From Desulfovibrio sp. (GTDB taxonomy: Bacteria; Desulfobacterota; Desulfovibrionia; Desulfovibrionales; Desulfovibrionaceae): DNA of 52,716 bases. Each line of letters begins with the position of its first letter. The stretch's first letter is position 1. The position numbers and the translations under genes were made by a program. This document shows, piece after piece, positions 1-8,492 of the stretch. The notes beneath the pieces are model-generated. The model searched no databases. It saw only the letters and a program-made list of their open reading frames with translations, and was not told the origin of the DNA. The stretch covers positions 1-52,716 of the forward strand of contig JAFSVD010000059.1 of NCBI GenBank assembly GCA_017450275.1, read 5' to 3'.

Positions 1-67
1 CTTTCTCATCAACTATTCGTCTTTAATTTTATCTACCTGTGTAGGCAAAACAGATGGAATGGAGGGG

Positions 68-101
68 TTCGACAAAAATGACGATTTCGACAAAAATGAC
101 G
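68..101. repeat. 16-bp tandem direct repeat
   Basis: The 16-mer TTCGACAAAAATGACG occurs at 68-83 and again at 86-101, separated by 2 bases. No gene overlaps it. It lies just outside the insertion-element relic that starts near 303; a degenerate copy of that element's terminal sequence lies at 121-141. It could be part of another element's end or a protein-binding iteron. Its role is unknown. Confidence 0.6.
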
Positions 102-302
102 TCACCCACCCCATTGCAATCAACCTCTCGAATTGTAATACGTTTCAGCGAAAATATCAGGCCACTTTTTTATGGTTATAATATGAAAATTGGGTACACA
201 TCCTATGTGTCAATATAGTTGCAAGTGGATGCGATCAAAGAGGAAGTTTCTCGGCAAGTACTCCTGTACAACGTAATAAATGGTCGATCGGGGCTTACAG
301 TA

Positions 303-739
303 TATTACACTCCGAGATATTTATTGAAGCAGTCGCCAGTCCAAGACATTCTCAAAAATCTCTTGCTGAGTTCAGATAAAAACGCCCAAAAAACGTTGTT
401 TCGCTTGGATGCCAGCCCTCTTTGGTACTTGGCAATCACACTGAAGTGAAGCACGCGAGAAACAAAGCGTACGAGAAAATCTCTGGTTCAAGGAATCCTC
501 ACTCAACCCCACAAAACGCCTATAGGAAGCAACTCCCCTGCCTTTTGACTTCGTTTTCGAAATGATTGTTGAACATCCCATCTCTCGCTCTACCTCCCCT
601 GACTTTGCCGATTGACAGCCAGTACACAGAATGCTCCGAAGGCTTGATTATCAACCAAGCCCCAGAGGAAGGCAGAAAAAATCAAATCTCAAGATATGGC
701 CGTTTTCAGCGGTTCAATAAACCTCTCGGAGTGTAATAC
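303..739. mobile_element. Small non-autonomous insertion element relic (MITE-like)
   Basis: The left end (303-326, TATTACACTCCGAGATATTTATTG split over that span) and the right end (715-739, reading outward as the inverse) are inverted copies of one ~24-bp sequence, enclosing about 437 bp. A third degenerate copy of the terminus lies at 121-141. The interior at about 449-715 matches, inverted and at high identity, the sequence at 18376-18612. No intact transposase reading frame is present. The weak open frames here (219-449 forward, 372-581 reverse) do not look like real genes. The element family is not recognised; the termini suggest a degenerate insertion sequence or a MITE derived from one. 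Confidence 0.6.
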
Positions 740-762
740 ATCTTTTGCTACATAAATAATAG

Positions 763-798
763 AGAGGGGGTTTCTTAAAGAAACCCCCTCTTTATTTT
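763..798. terminator. Bidirectional intrinsic terminator
   Basis: A perfect 14-bp inverted repeat (AGAGGGGGTTTCTT / AAGAAACCCCCTCT, 763-790) is followed on the plus strand by TTTATTTT. It sits immediately 3' of the broken Rpn-family gene on the minus strand and is probably its terminator. Confidence 0.8.
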
Positions 799-1374
799 AG
801 GTGTTAGCGTTTTTTGTCTTTAATGCAAGTATATCTTGCCTAGAGAGGCCTGTAAATTGAATGATTTTATCTATCGTTTCATTAAGATCAAGCATTTTTT
901 TTGCTATTTCATTTGTATTTTCTTTTTTAACTCTTTCTATCATATTAGGTATTACATTTTCTAGCATAGCACCAAATTCCTCCAGTTCATGAACAGCTTC
1001 AAATTGTTTAGCATCAATTTGAAGTCGTTTAAGAATAACTCGTTTGACCAATCCACATAAAATACGGGCTAACTCCTGATGCCCTTTTTTGTATTTAAAG
1101 CGGTTGGCTAGATCCTTTATAGTTGCAATCAGCTCTTCTTCATTTTTTACTCGCTCGAGCCTGAACAATTTTGCGAGTCGTAGCGACGCAGAGATGCATA
1201 GTTCACAGTTCCCCGCAATTTTGCTGGTATATACTGTCTGAGGAACTGCTCCATGACTGCCTTGTAACTGAAGTATTGCCGGTAGATTGCATCAGAGGGG
1301 TTGATTTTTTGCTCTTTGTCAGCCGTCTCTTGCGCCTGATTGTGCTGTTTTTCTGCGCTTGGCTTCTGTGCCAT
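797..1374 (-). pseudogene. Rpn-family recombination-promoting nuclease (PD-(D/E)XK) remnant
   Basis: Two minus-strand fragments in different frames belong to one former gene. The upstream piece (1374 to about 1147) has the family's N-terminal feature YRQYFSYKAVMEQFLRQYIP. The downstream piece (about 1168 to 797, 123 residues) is the typical helical C-terminus (EEELIATIKDLANRFK, then a coiled region). The central nuclease domain with its PD-(D/E)XK residues, roughly 150 residues in intact relatives, is missing, and the frame changes at the junction near 1150-1170. It is therefore an internally deleted pseudogene. Rpn proteins are mobile-element-associated nucleases, which fits the neighbouring insertion relic. 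The identification rests on the terminal segments only. Confidence 0.7.
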
Positions 1375-1684
1375 ATGTTTCTCGGTGTTCTTTTGGCTTT
1401 GCTTTGTCGTTTCGATTTTATGCGAGCGTTTGCTTAGCTGTCAAGAGCCTGTGTCGTTGAGGAGACACTATACGCAAATACTATGCCATATAGCTCGAAT
1501 TCCAATAATTCTCAGAAGTATTTTTCCAGCTCAAGTATAGCTTGTGATCGACTGAGATAGCGAAAAAAAATCTCGCCTGTAAAAGAACACTTCCGTGACA
1601 GAGACGAAAAAGTGTTGTCGCGGAAGACCTTTTGGATCGAAAAACAAGAAGATTCTTGCGCTTGAAGCCATTTTTGCAACAAAA
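1375..1684. other. Gene-free stretch with a possible hypD-operon terminator
   Basis: No credible gene is seen in about 310 bp. An imperfect 11-bp stem (1590-1600 with 1616-1626; CTTCCGTGACA / TGTCGCGGAAG, one G-T pair) lies 60-95 bp beyond the hypD stop. On the minus strand it is followed by GTGTTCTTTT, so it may terminate the hyp operon. Nothing else is recognised. Confidence 0.4.
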
Positions 1685-2725
1685 TCAGTGGAAATAATGA
1701 TAGTAGGCAGCGCAGGTGCCTTCACTTGAGACCATGCAGGCACCCACAGGATGGTCGGGTGTGCAGGCTTTGTCAAAGAGGGGACAGTCATGCGGATTGG
1801 CCGCCCCTCGCAGAATATCGCCACAGCGGCAGCGAGGATTGGTGTGGCTTTGCATGGGGGGCAGGGCAAAGCGTTTGCGGGCGTCCATGGCGGCAAATTC
1901 CTGCTTGAGCGCAAGCCCTGAATCCGGGATCACCCCAAGTCCGCGCCACTCGCTCGCAACCGCCTCCATACATCGGGCAATAAGGGCTTGAGCCTCGCGA
2001 TTGCCCTCGGGTCGCACGACGCGCGGATAGGCATTGACAAAGAAGGGTTTTTTGTTCTGCGCGTGGTGGAGAATCACAGCCATGGCTGTGACCAATTCGT
2101 GCATCGTAAAGCCCGCCACAACACCGGAAACCCCCTTGGCCAGGAGTTCTTCGCACACCGCTGTTCCTGTGATGGCACAGACATGGCCTGGATAGAGATA
2201 GCAGTCCACATTGTCCATCAGCGCTTCATAGGCTTTGGGCATGGTCTTGTTGGCTGTGAGCAGGGAGAAATTGGGAATACCCTGCTCATGAGCTGCAAGC
2301 ACCGCTGCGCAGGCTCCGGGCACGGTTGTTTCAAAGCCAACAGAGAGAAAGACGATTTCCCGTTCAGGCTGCTCTTTGGCCATCTCCAGGGCGTCGAGGG
2401 GCGAGTAGACAAGGCGGATTGTGGCACCGTGTTCTCGCGCTGTCCGCAAAGAGCCGTGCGAGCCGGGGATGCGCAGAAGGTCGCCAAAAGTGGCAATGGT
2501 GACATTGTCCATGGCAGCCAAGGCAAGGGCTTCATCGATATAGCTTGGTGGTGTGACGCAGACAGGGCATCCAGGACCTGAGACCAGGTGGACGTTTTTT
2601 GGAAGAATTTGGCGCAAACCCAGCCGAAAGATTTCGTGGGTATGGGTGCCGCACACTTCCATGATGGTGAGAGAAGGTCCTGCATAGGCGGCAATCTGCG
2701 CTCGGGCTGTTTCAAGGGTCTGCAT
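1685..2725 (-). CDS. hypD: Hydrogenase maturation protein HypD
   Basis: HypD is an iron-sulfur protein that, with HypC and HypE, builds the Fe(CN)2CO unit of [NiFe] hydrogenases in the cytoplasm. The 346-residue protein, the usual family length, has the conserved motifs MEVCGTHTHEIFR near residue 20 and SGPGCPVCVTPP near residue 50. A C-terminal cysteine cluster (CRCGDIL, CPLFDKAC) ligates the [4Fe-4S] cluster. I chose the ATG at 2725 because it lies 4 bp after the hypC stop and begins the family's normal N-terminus; an in-frame extension upstream would overlap hypC. It is the last gene of hypF-hypC-hypD. HypA, HypB and HypE are not in the window and must be elsewhere if a [NiFe] enzyme is made. 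Confidence 0.95.
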   Translation of the reverse strand: MQTLETARAQIAAYAGPSLTIMEVCGTHTHEIFRLGLRQILPKNVHLVSGPGCPVCVTPPSYIDEALALAAMDNVTIATFGDLLRIPGSHGSLRTAREHGATIRLVYSPLDALEMAKEQPEREIVFLSVGFETTVPGACAAVLAAHEQGIPNFSLLTANKTMPKAYEALMDNVDCYLYPGHVCAITGTAVCEELLAKGVSGVVAGFTMHELVTAMAVILHHAQNKKPFFVNAYPRVVRPEGNREAQALIARCMEAVASEWRGLGVIPDSGLALKQEFAAMDARKRFALPPMQSHTNPRCRCGDILRGAANPHDCPLFDKACTPDHPVGACMVSSEGTCAAYYHYFH

Positions 2726-2729
2726 GGGC

Positions 2730-2954
2730 TTAGGCCTTTGGAGCTTGTTTGAGGGAGGAAAGCAAGTGTTCGCTTTCCTCTTCGTCGCTCTCCGTAATCT
2801 TGGCAATGGCAATGCCCGCATGCACCATGACATAGTCGCCAGGCTCAAGATCGCTGAGAACCTGGGTGCCTACGGTGCGGCGTGCGCCATTGGCATCGAC
2901 CAAGGCATAGTCTTTGTCAACACGAACTACTTTTGCAGAAAGACCAACACACAT
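2730..2954 (-). CDS. hypC: Hydrogenase maturation chaperone HypC
   Basis: A 74-residue small chaperone that carries the iron ligand complex and binds the immature [NiFe]-hydrogenase large subunit. It starts MCVGLSAKVV, with the essential Cys directly after the initiator Met. It then has the family's beta-barrel pattern (DYALVDANGARRTVGTQVL, GDYVMVHAGIAIAKI). It lies 21 bp after hypF and 4 bp before hypD, so the three genes are almost certainly co-transcribed. Length and motifs are normal for HypC/HybG. Confidence 0.95.
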   Translation of the reverse strand: MCVGLSAKVVRVDKDYALVDANGARRTVGTQVLSDLEPGDYVMVHAGIAIAKITESDEEESEHLLSSLKQAPKA

Positions 2955-2975
2955 GACACACTCCTTTGAGAAGAA

Positions 2976-5285
2976 TTACGCAGAGGGATTCGCCTGCATG
3001 GCATAGAAGGCCTGCCCAAGAGCCAGGCCGCCGTCGTTTGCCGGCACAAGGGCATGGGTTAAGACAACAAAGCCTTGGTCGGTGAGGGTTTTTTCGAGCA
3101 AGGTGGCAAAGAGGGCGTTTTGAAAGACCCCGCCGCTCAAGGCCACGGTATTGATATGAGTTTGCTCCCGAAGCAGGATGAGAGCCTGGCCAAGCATGTG
3201 CACAAGCGCCTCATGGAAGAATTTTGCCAGGGATTCTCGCATGGCACGATCAGGCTCGTGCATGCTTTGGGCGCATAGGGTGGCAAAGAGGCGATCGGTT
3301 GGGAGAAAGAGGCGATCGCTTTGTGTTTGCGCGAGTTTCCATTGGTCGGGATCAAAGAGCTCGTGTTTGGCTCGCTCAGCAGCGAATTGCAGCGCCTGGG
3401 CTGCCTCACCTTCAAAACTCGATTGTGTGGCAAAACCCAAAATGGCGCTGACCGCATCAAAGAGTCTGCCAGCGCTGGTTGAAGAGACAGTCCCCAGACG
3501 GCGTTCGATGCTGTGGTACTGAAGACGAAGGCTTGTGGGATCAGCTAGGCCAAAGGCTTCGGCCATCTGTAGGCATTGGTCGCGCTCCATGGTCTGACTC
3601 ATCATGGAGAGCGCGATGCGCCAGCCCTCTTTGGCGCCGATATCGCCTGCTGGGTGGAGGAAGGGGGCGATGGAGCCTAAGCGGGTGAAGGAGGTGGGGG
3701 ATACAGCGAGCAGTTCCCCACCCCAGATCGTGCCGTCGCTGCCATAGCCTGTGCCATCAAAGGCCACACCCAAGACAGGCTCGGTTTTTTCGTTTTCCGC
3801 CATACAGGAGAGAATATGGGCGAAGTGGTGCTGCACAAGAAGCAGTGGCAGACCAAGCTCCTTGGCAAAGGCATGGCTATAATATTTTGGATGAAGATCC
3901 GCGGCAACGACGCTTGGGCTGAGCTCCAACAATTCTTCCATGCGCGTCAGCGTGTCTTTCAAGGCCGCCATGGTGCGGATGTCTTCGAGATCCCCGATAT
4001 GGGGGGAGAGGTAGAAGAGGTCGTCTGCACCCAGGCAAAAGGTGTTTTTGAGATCGCTGCCGATGCCGAGCACGCAGCCTTTGTGCTGGGTGTCCACAAG
4101 AATGGGCAAGGGCGCGTATCCTCGGGATCGGCGGACAACGCGGCTGGTGTTTTCCACGATGGCGACCACGGAATCGTCGCAGCGCACATTGATGGGGCGA
4201 TCGTGGGTAAGCACATAGTCACAGATGCCGGAAAGCTCCTGGTCAACGAGGGCATCGGTGTGGCAGATGGGGGCTCCTGAGATATTGCCGCTTGTCATCA
4301 CCAAGACATCGGTCATAGGACACGTATCCGGATAGCGGAAGAGCAGGTGGTGCAAGGGGGTGTAGGGGAGCATGAGTCCCAGATAGGGGGTATCGGGCGC
4401 AACGAGCGGGGAAAGATCCGAATCCCGTTTGGGAAGCAAGAGAATAGGCTTTTGCCAGCCACAGGCGAGCTCGCACGCCTTTTGGGTGAAGCTGGCATAG
4501 CGTTTTGCTCGTTCAAGGTCTTCGACCATGACCGCAAAGGGCTTTTTGGGGCGCTGTTTTCTGGCGCGCAATTGGGCAAGAGCCTGGGTATTTTTGGCAT
4601 CGCAGGCCAGATGAAAACCGCCGATGCCTTTGATGGCAAGGATATGTCCGCTCGCAAGCAGCTCTCGGGTGCGGGCAATCGCTGCGTGATGGGTGGCAAG
4701 AACAGTGGGATCACCGGGTTTTTTGAGACACACGGTTGGGCCGCAATCGGGACAGCACACCGGTTGTGCGTCGTAGCGCCGTGTTTCAGGATGGGTGTAT
4801 TCGTAGGCGCAGGCATCGCACAGGGGAAAATGCTTCATGCTCGTGCGCTCCCGGTCATAGGGCATGGCGTCCAAGATGCTCAATCGGGGGCCGCAGGCTG
4901 TGCAGTTGATAAAGGGGTGGAGATAGCGGCGATTCGTGGGATCAAAGAGTTCCTCTTCGCACTGGGGACAGATGGCGATATCCGGGGATACAAAAACCGC
5001 CCCCTGTTCTTTGGCGCTCTCGATAATGGTAAAATCAGAAAAAGGCGGAAGATCGACGGCTTCGCTTTGGATCTTCATCACCAATGAGCGGGGCGGAGCT
5101 TTTTTGGATAGATCCGTGGTAAAGGCGGTCATGTGTGCGGCATCGGCCTGGGCAAGAATTTCCACAAAGGAGCCTTTGTTCGCAACGGTTCCTAGCACGC
5201 CGTGTTCCATGGCCAGGCGGTGGACAAAGGGGCGGAATCCCACGCCCTGGACAATGCCAAAGAGATGGATGCGCAGGCTTTGCAT
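2976..5285 (-). CDS. hypF: Carbamoyltransferase HypF
   Basis: HypF converts carbamoyl phosphate to the thiocarboxamide on HypE that becomes the cyanide ligand of [NiFe] hydrogenases. The 769 residues have the expected domain order. First is an N-terminal acylphosphatase domain (GIVQGVGFRPFVHRLA, about residues 10-25). Next come two zinc-finger pairs (CPQCEEEL/CTACGPR and CDACAYEY/CCPDCG, about 105-185), then a YrdC-like domain (about 200-380). The C-terminal Kae1-like carbamoyltransferase domain carries the metal-binding HHFAH motif near residue 475. The ATG at 5285 is preceded by GGGGGT. It is first in hypFCD, with a probable promoter at 5355-5382, although a transcript could also come from the upstream nitrogenase-like genes 158 bp away. 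Confidence 0.96.
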   Translation of the reverse strand: MQSLRIHLFGIVQGVGFRPFVHRLAMEHGVLGTVANKGSFVEILAQADAAHMTAFTTDLSKKAPPRSLVMKIQSEAVDLPPFSDFTIIESAKEQGAVFVSPDIAICPQCEEELFDPTNRRYLHPFINCTACGPRLSILDAMPYDRERTSMKHFPLCDACAYEYTHPETRRYDAQPVCCPDCGPTVCLKKPGDPTVLATHHAAIARTRELLASGHILAIKGIGGFHLACDAKNTQALAQLRARKQRPKKPFAVMVEDLERAKRYASFTQKACELACGWQKPILLLPKRDSDLSPLVAPDTPYLGLMLPYTPLHHLLFRYPDTCPMTDVLVMTSGNISGAPICHTDALVDQELSGICDYVLTHDRPINVRCDDSVVAIVENTSRVVRRSRGYAPLPILVDTQHKGCVLGIGSDLKNTFCLGADDLFYLSPHIGDLEDIRTMAALKDTLTRMEELLELSPSVVAADLHPKYYSHAFAKELGLPLLLVQHHFAHILSCMAENEKTEPVLGVAFDGTGYGSDGTIWGGELLAVSPTSFTRLGSIAPFLHPAGDIGAKEGWRIALSMMSQTMERDQCLQMAEAFGLADPTSLRLQYHSIERRLGTVSSTSAGRLFDAVSAILGFATQSSFEGEAAQALQFAAERAKHELFDPDQWKLAQTQSDRLFLPTDRLFATLCAQSMHEPDRAMRESLAKFFHEALVHMLGQALILLREQTHINTVALSGGVFQNALFATLLEKTLTDQGFVVLTHALVPANDGGLALGQAFYAMQANPSA

Positions 5286-5354
5286 AGGTTACCCCCGATA
5301 CAGAAAAGAGATGGGAGGGACAAAGGAATACCATCAAGAGAGGAAGGAACGCCC

Positions 5355-5382
5355 AGTATAGCATTCGACCCCACCTTGCCAG
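5355..5382 (-). promoter_or_regulatory. Probable sigma-70 promoter for hypFCD
   Basis: Reading the minus strand, CTGGCA (5382-5377) is followed after 16 bases by TATACT (5360-5355), about 70 bp upstream of hypF. The -10 is close to consensus and the -35 is weak. The position in the 158-bp gap before hypF supports a separate hyp transcription start. Confidence 0.45.
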
Positions 5383-5443
5383 TACAATGGATTGGCTCTC
5401 CGAACTTTCCTGGGTATCGTTAAGAGGGTTTTGTGTTCACGAC

Positions 5444-6472
5444 TCACAGTCTGCTTGAAACAGCATAATGGGGGATATCGAGCCAACGTATTGTTTCGAG
5501 GGTTTTCGCGTCAAAGAGGGCTTGAAGGGATGTATCGCCGAGGATGCAGTCGATTTTCTGTGTAGCAACAAGGGTGAATAGATCCTCTTCGTCGCGAAGA
5601 TGGATGGCTGAGGCAAACGGCGCTGTCATGCAAAAGCTTGCGAGCAGGATGCTGGCTTGGGGATTTTTTTGGGCAATTGCCTTGGCGTAGCTTTGGCCAA
5701 GCACGGTTTGGTGCACGCACAGAATGGTTTGCCTTGTGCTCGCGGCCTCGACAATGGCGTTTTCGATGAGCGGATAGTCGATGGTATAGGGAATACCACA
5801 GTGTTCGGCCATCCATTGGGCTGCTGCCAGGCCTGCTGGTGCTAGGACGAGGTTTTCTGTCACATGGGCAGCCTCGGTGAAGGAGGAGAGGCCGTCTTCG
5901 CCATGGATGCGCACGCGCTTATACCCTTGGCGAAGAAAGTGCGCTTTGATCGCTTCCTGCTTTGTGCCGACATCAAGCGGCGTTGCCCCAAAGACCCCGA
6001 GGCTCTGTGGCTCTTTGGGGGTCGTGGTTTTGGCAAAGCGTTTGAGTACGGTTGTGTAGGCGGCACTCGCCCCAGCATCGTAGAGGCCTGTGCCGGTGGT
6101 GGCAATGGCAAAGCTGGGAATACGGCAACGCTTTTCAAGCACAGAGGCTATGCCAGCGAGATCAGTGCCAATGACAGCCGGAACCGGTGTGCCAACCAGG
6201 GCGATAAAGGCTGGATGGAGGTGTTTGGCTGCTTCTTCGGTTTTGGCGATCAAGCGATCGTCGCGTCCCAGGATGGCATCCATGTCGCGCAAACCAGCGC
6301 TAAAAAGCGCGCAGGGATGGGTGCGCCAGCGGGGCTCGTCAAAGCCGCAGATATTGCCGGTGCAGCCGCCCGCATCGACAAGCACGATGAGGCCGCCTAA
6401 GGCAAAGAGGACAGAGACAACGCCTGCCTGGTCTGGGGCGAGTGGGGTCATATGAATTAGGAGTCCCCGCAT
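5444..6472 (-). CDS. Nitrogenase component-1-like protein, K-position, module 2
   Basis: The 342-residue protein belongs to the nitrogenase component 1 superfamily (NifD/K/E/N, BchN/B, CfbD and relatives), enzymes or scaffolds that hold a metal cluster. A P-cluster-type cysteine lies in DAGGCTGNICGFDEPRW near residue 35. The segment ALVGTPVPAVIGTDL occupies the position where NifK-type proteins have their second cysteine loop, but the Cys is absent here. It is a clear paralogue of the gene at 8486-9688, sharing the FDEPRW signature and the (P)VIGTDL segment. It is shorter than NifK and lacks the C-terminal extension. The ATG at 6472 has a strong GGAGGAG site 6 bases upstream and overlaps the preceding gene by 16 bases. 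It is not assignable to any characterised nitrogenase-like enzyme; substrate unknown. Confidence 0.8.
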   Translation of the reverse strand: MRGLLIHMTPLAPDQAGVVSVLFALGGLIVLVDAGGCTGNICGFDEPRWRTHPCALFSAGLRDMDAILGRDDRLIAKTEEAAKHLHPAFIALVGTPVPAVIGTDLAGIASVLEKRCRIPSFAIATTGTGLYDAGASAAYTTVLKRFAKTTTPKEPQSLGVFGATPLDVGTKQEAIKAHFLRQGYKRVRIHGEDGLSSFTEAAHVTENLVLAPAGLAAAQWMAEHCGIPYTIDYPLIENAIVEAASTRQTILCVHQTVLGQSYAKAIAQKNPQASILLASFCMTAPFASAIHLRDEEDLFTLVATQKIDCILGDTSLQALFDAKTLETIRWLDIPHYAVSSRL

Positions 6473-7740
6473 GGTTTCTCCTCCAGAATCTGATCGAGCA
6501 AATCGTTGAGACCTTGATAGCCAAAGCCTGGCAGTGGGCTGGCATCGGGAACGTGGTGCGCTTCAGGATGGTAGAAACAGGCATCGACGCCGATGGCACA
6601 ATCAACAGGCGTGGCAGTATAGAAAAGCATTGAGGGCGACGTATTGCTCGCAATGCGGGTTTCGGGAGAAATGTTTGCCAGAATGTCGAGCAAGGGATGA
6701 TTGCTGGGATCGGGATTGGCAAAGATTTCAACAACAGTGGCACCCATGCGAGCAAGGGCAACAGCGAGACCAAGGGGCTCGCTGTTGCCGCTTTCGCCAA
6801 TGGCTATGCGCATGCCAGCGAGCTTGTGTGCGCAGGCTTGGACTTTTTCTTTGCTTTGTGTGTACCAAGCGCTATCGTCCAGGGGCACACCGAGTACCTT
6901 GCCAAGCGCCTGGTACTGGTGGTGGATTTTTTCCACTTCGTAGCTTTGGGTGAGTTCAATCGAGGCAATGCCAAGGCGTTCGGCGAGGTCTTTGGCAGCC
7001 AGACGCGATTCGGGGTGGAGGATGAGCGAGAAATTGGCTTCAGCCATGCGATAGTAGGCCTCCATGGAGGAGAGGCGACCCAGCTCATAGACCGTATCGA
7101 TCCCTATGCTCGCGAGCAGGGGATAGAGTTCGCAGCGTTCTTGAAGATGGGTGAAGGAGCCAAGTAAAAGCGCTGCATGGGGATTTTTGGGGCGTTTGCG
7201 CAAGAGGCTGTAGAGGGTTTTCCGGATGGCCACCATGGGCGGCTCATGGCCTTCCCGGGTGAGGGCGTACATGGTGGCTGAGAGGGTTGGGATCGATGTT
7301 TCTCTGCTCACTGTTGCGCACAATCGATCCATATCCGTGCCAAGGAGCGCGTCCACGCAGGTGCTGCACAAAAGCAAAACCTCGGGGCTGAAGCGCTTGG
7401 CAAGAAGGGTGCAGGCTTCGACGATGCGCGGCACATAGCGGCCTGTGACGATATCGGTCTCATCCAGGAGCAGATAGTGCATGCGCTGGCTTTTCTCGCT
7501 CGCAGCCCCGCCAAGAGCGGCGGTATTGCGACCGCAGCAGCCGGGGGAAAAGAGCAGCATACGGGAATTGGGCAGAGAGAGGGCTGCGCGTTTCACCCCA
7601 AAGCCTTCGGCGCCCGGGGCGTTGAAGGCAAGGGTTGCCGGCGAACTGAAGATCAGATGATCCTTGGTGGAAAAGTCGATGGGCCAGTCCTTGGGAGGGG
7701 TGGCAGCGAGCGTTTGTACAGAGACAGAGAAATGCTTCAT
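6457..7740 (-). CDS. Nitrogenase component-1-like protein, D-position, module 2
   Basis: A 427-residue component-1-family protein. Two cysteine loops match the cluster-binding positions of the superfamily: LFSPGCCGRN near residue 66 and LLLCSTCVDALLGTDM near residue 128; the latter resembles the STC...GDD motif of NifD/K. The start codon overlaps the stop of the NifH-like gene (ATGA, 7737-7740), and its end overlaps the next component-1 gene. This implies translational coupling and a heteromeric complex. No FeMo-co ligand pattern (Cys275/His442 of NifD in context) could be recognised, and no nifB, nifE or nifN is nearby, so classical dinitrogen fixation is unlikely. The specific reaction is unknown. 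Confidence 0.8.
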   Translation of the reverse strand: MKHFSVSVQTLAATPPKDWPIDFSTKDHLIFSSPATLAFNAPGAEGFGVKRAALSLPNSRMLLFSPGCCGRNTAALGGAASEKSQRMHYLLLDETDIVTGRYVPRIVEACTLLAKRFSPEVLLLCSTCVDALLGTDMDRLCATVSRETSIPTLSATMYALTREGHEPPMVAIRKTLYSLLRKRPKNPHAALLLGSFTHLQERCELYPLLASIGIDTVYELGRLSSMEAYYRMAEANFSLILHPESRLAAKDLAERLGIASIELTQSYEVEKIHHQYQALGKVLGVPLDDSAWYTQSKEKVQACAHKLAGMRIAIGESGNSEPLGLAVALARMGATVVEIFANPDPSNHPLLDILANISPETRIASNTSPSMLFYTATPVDCAIGVDACFYHPEAHHVPDASPLPGFGYQGLNDLLDQILEEKPCGDS

Positions 7741-8492
7741 GAATGCTGCTCCCAGAGCCTTTTCGCAAGGGTTCGAAAGCGCAGAGCGAGATCGGATGTT
7801 GGTGCGCCTTCGAGCACGGTTTGGCCGCGTTCTTCGCAGGCGAGGATCACGTCGCTGCGGGGGATTTCTTCAAGGATGGGGAGCCCGTGCTCCTGCGCAA
7901 AGGCCGCCACTTTTTCGCGTTCGTCTGGGACATTGCGTCGGTTCAGCAAAAGCCCAAGAACCGTGGCGTAGGAGCGTTCAGCAAAATTGGCCACAGCGCG
8001 GGTGATATTGCCTGCTGCGTAGAGCGCCATCTTTTCGCCTGAAGTCACGATGATCACATGATCCGCATAGCCCTCGCGGATGGGAGCGGCAAAGCCACCG
8101 CAGACCACATCCCCAAGCACGTCAAAGAGCACCACATCGGGTTGGATTGTGGCAAAGAGCTGGAGACGCTCGAGCAGTTGGAAGGTCGTGATAATACCCC
8201 GTCCGGCACAGCCAAGGCCAGGGGTGGGGCCTCCTGTTTCGATGCAGAGGATGTCGCCAAAGCCTCGTTTCGAAATACTGGCAAGGTCTTCGGGTTCCTG
8301 ATCGTAGGTGCGCATATAGTCCATGACCGAGGTCACAGGGGTGCCACCGAGCAGGGTCATGGTGGAGTCGGCCTTGGGGTCACAGCCGATCTGCACAACA
8401 CGCAGACCGTTCATGGCAAAGGCAGCGGCAAGATGGGAGGTCATGGTGGATTTACCGATGCCGCCCTTGCCGTACATGGCGAGTTTCAGCAT
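7737..8492 (-). CDS. NifH-like ATP-dependent reductase, module 2
   Basis: The 251-residue homologue of the nitrogenase iron protein (NifH/BchL/CfbC family) is an ATPase that passes low-potential electrons from a dimer-bridging [4Fe-4S] cluster to a component-1 partner. Walker A is GKGGIGKS (residues 8-15). The two cluster cysteines are in GLGCAGRGI and GDVVCGGF, and the Arg of CAGRG, which is ADP-ribosylated in some NifH, is present. I chose the ATG at 8492 because GAGGAG precedes it at good spacing; it overlaps the upstream gene's stop by 7 bases. It is shorter than nitrogenase NifH (about 275-295) because the C-terminus is reduced. The tight coupling on both sides indicates it serves the two component-1-like proteins that follow. 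Confidence 0.9.
   Translation of the reverse strand: MLKLAMYGKGGIGKSTMTSHLAAAFAMNGLRVVQIGCDPKADSTMTLLGGTPVTSVMDYMRTYDQEPEDLASISKRGFGDILCIETGGPTPGLGCAGRGIITTFQLLERLQLFATIQPDVVLFDVLGDVVCGGFAAPIREGYADHVIIVTSGEKMALYAAGNITRAVANFAERSYATVLGLLLNRRNVPDEREKVAAFAQEHGLPILEEIPRSDVILACEERGQTVLEGAPTSDLALRFRTLAKRLWEQHS

Noticed and set aside
219..449. Open frame of 76 codons upstream of the insertion relic
   Set aside because: It overlaps the element terminus at 303-326, has no good ribosome-binding site and no recognisable domain.
1988..2581. 197-codon plus-strand frame inside hypD
   Set aside because: It is the antisense of a well-conserved hypD; composition reflects the codon bias of the real gene.
4347..5087. 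246-codon plus-strand frame inside hypF
   Set aside because: Antisense shadow of hypF, whose domains are complete on the minus strand.
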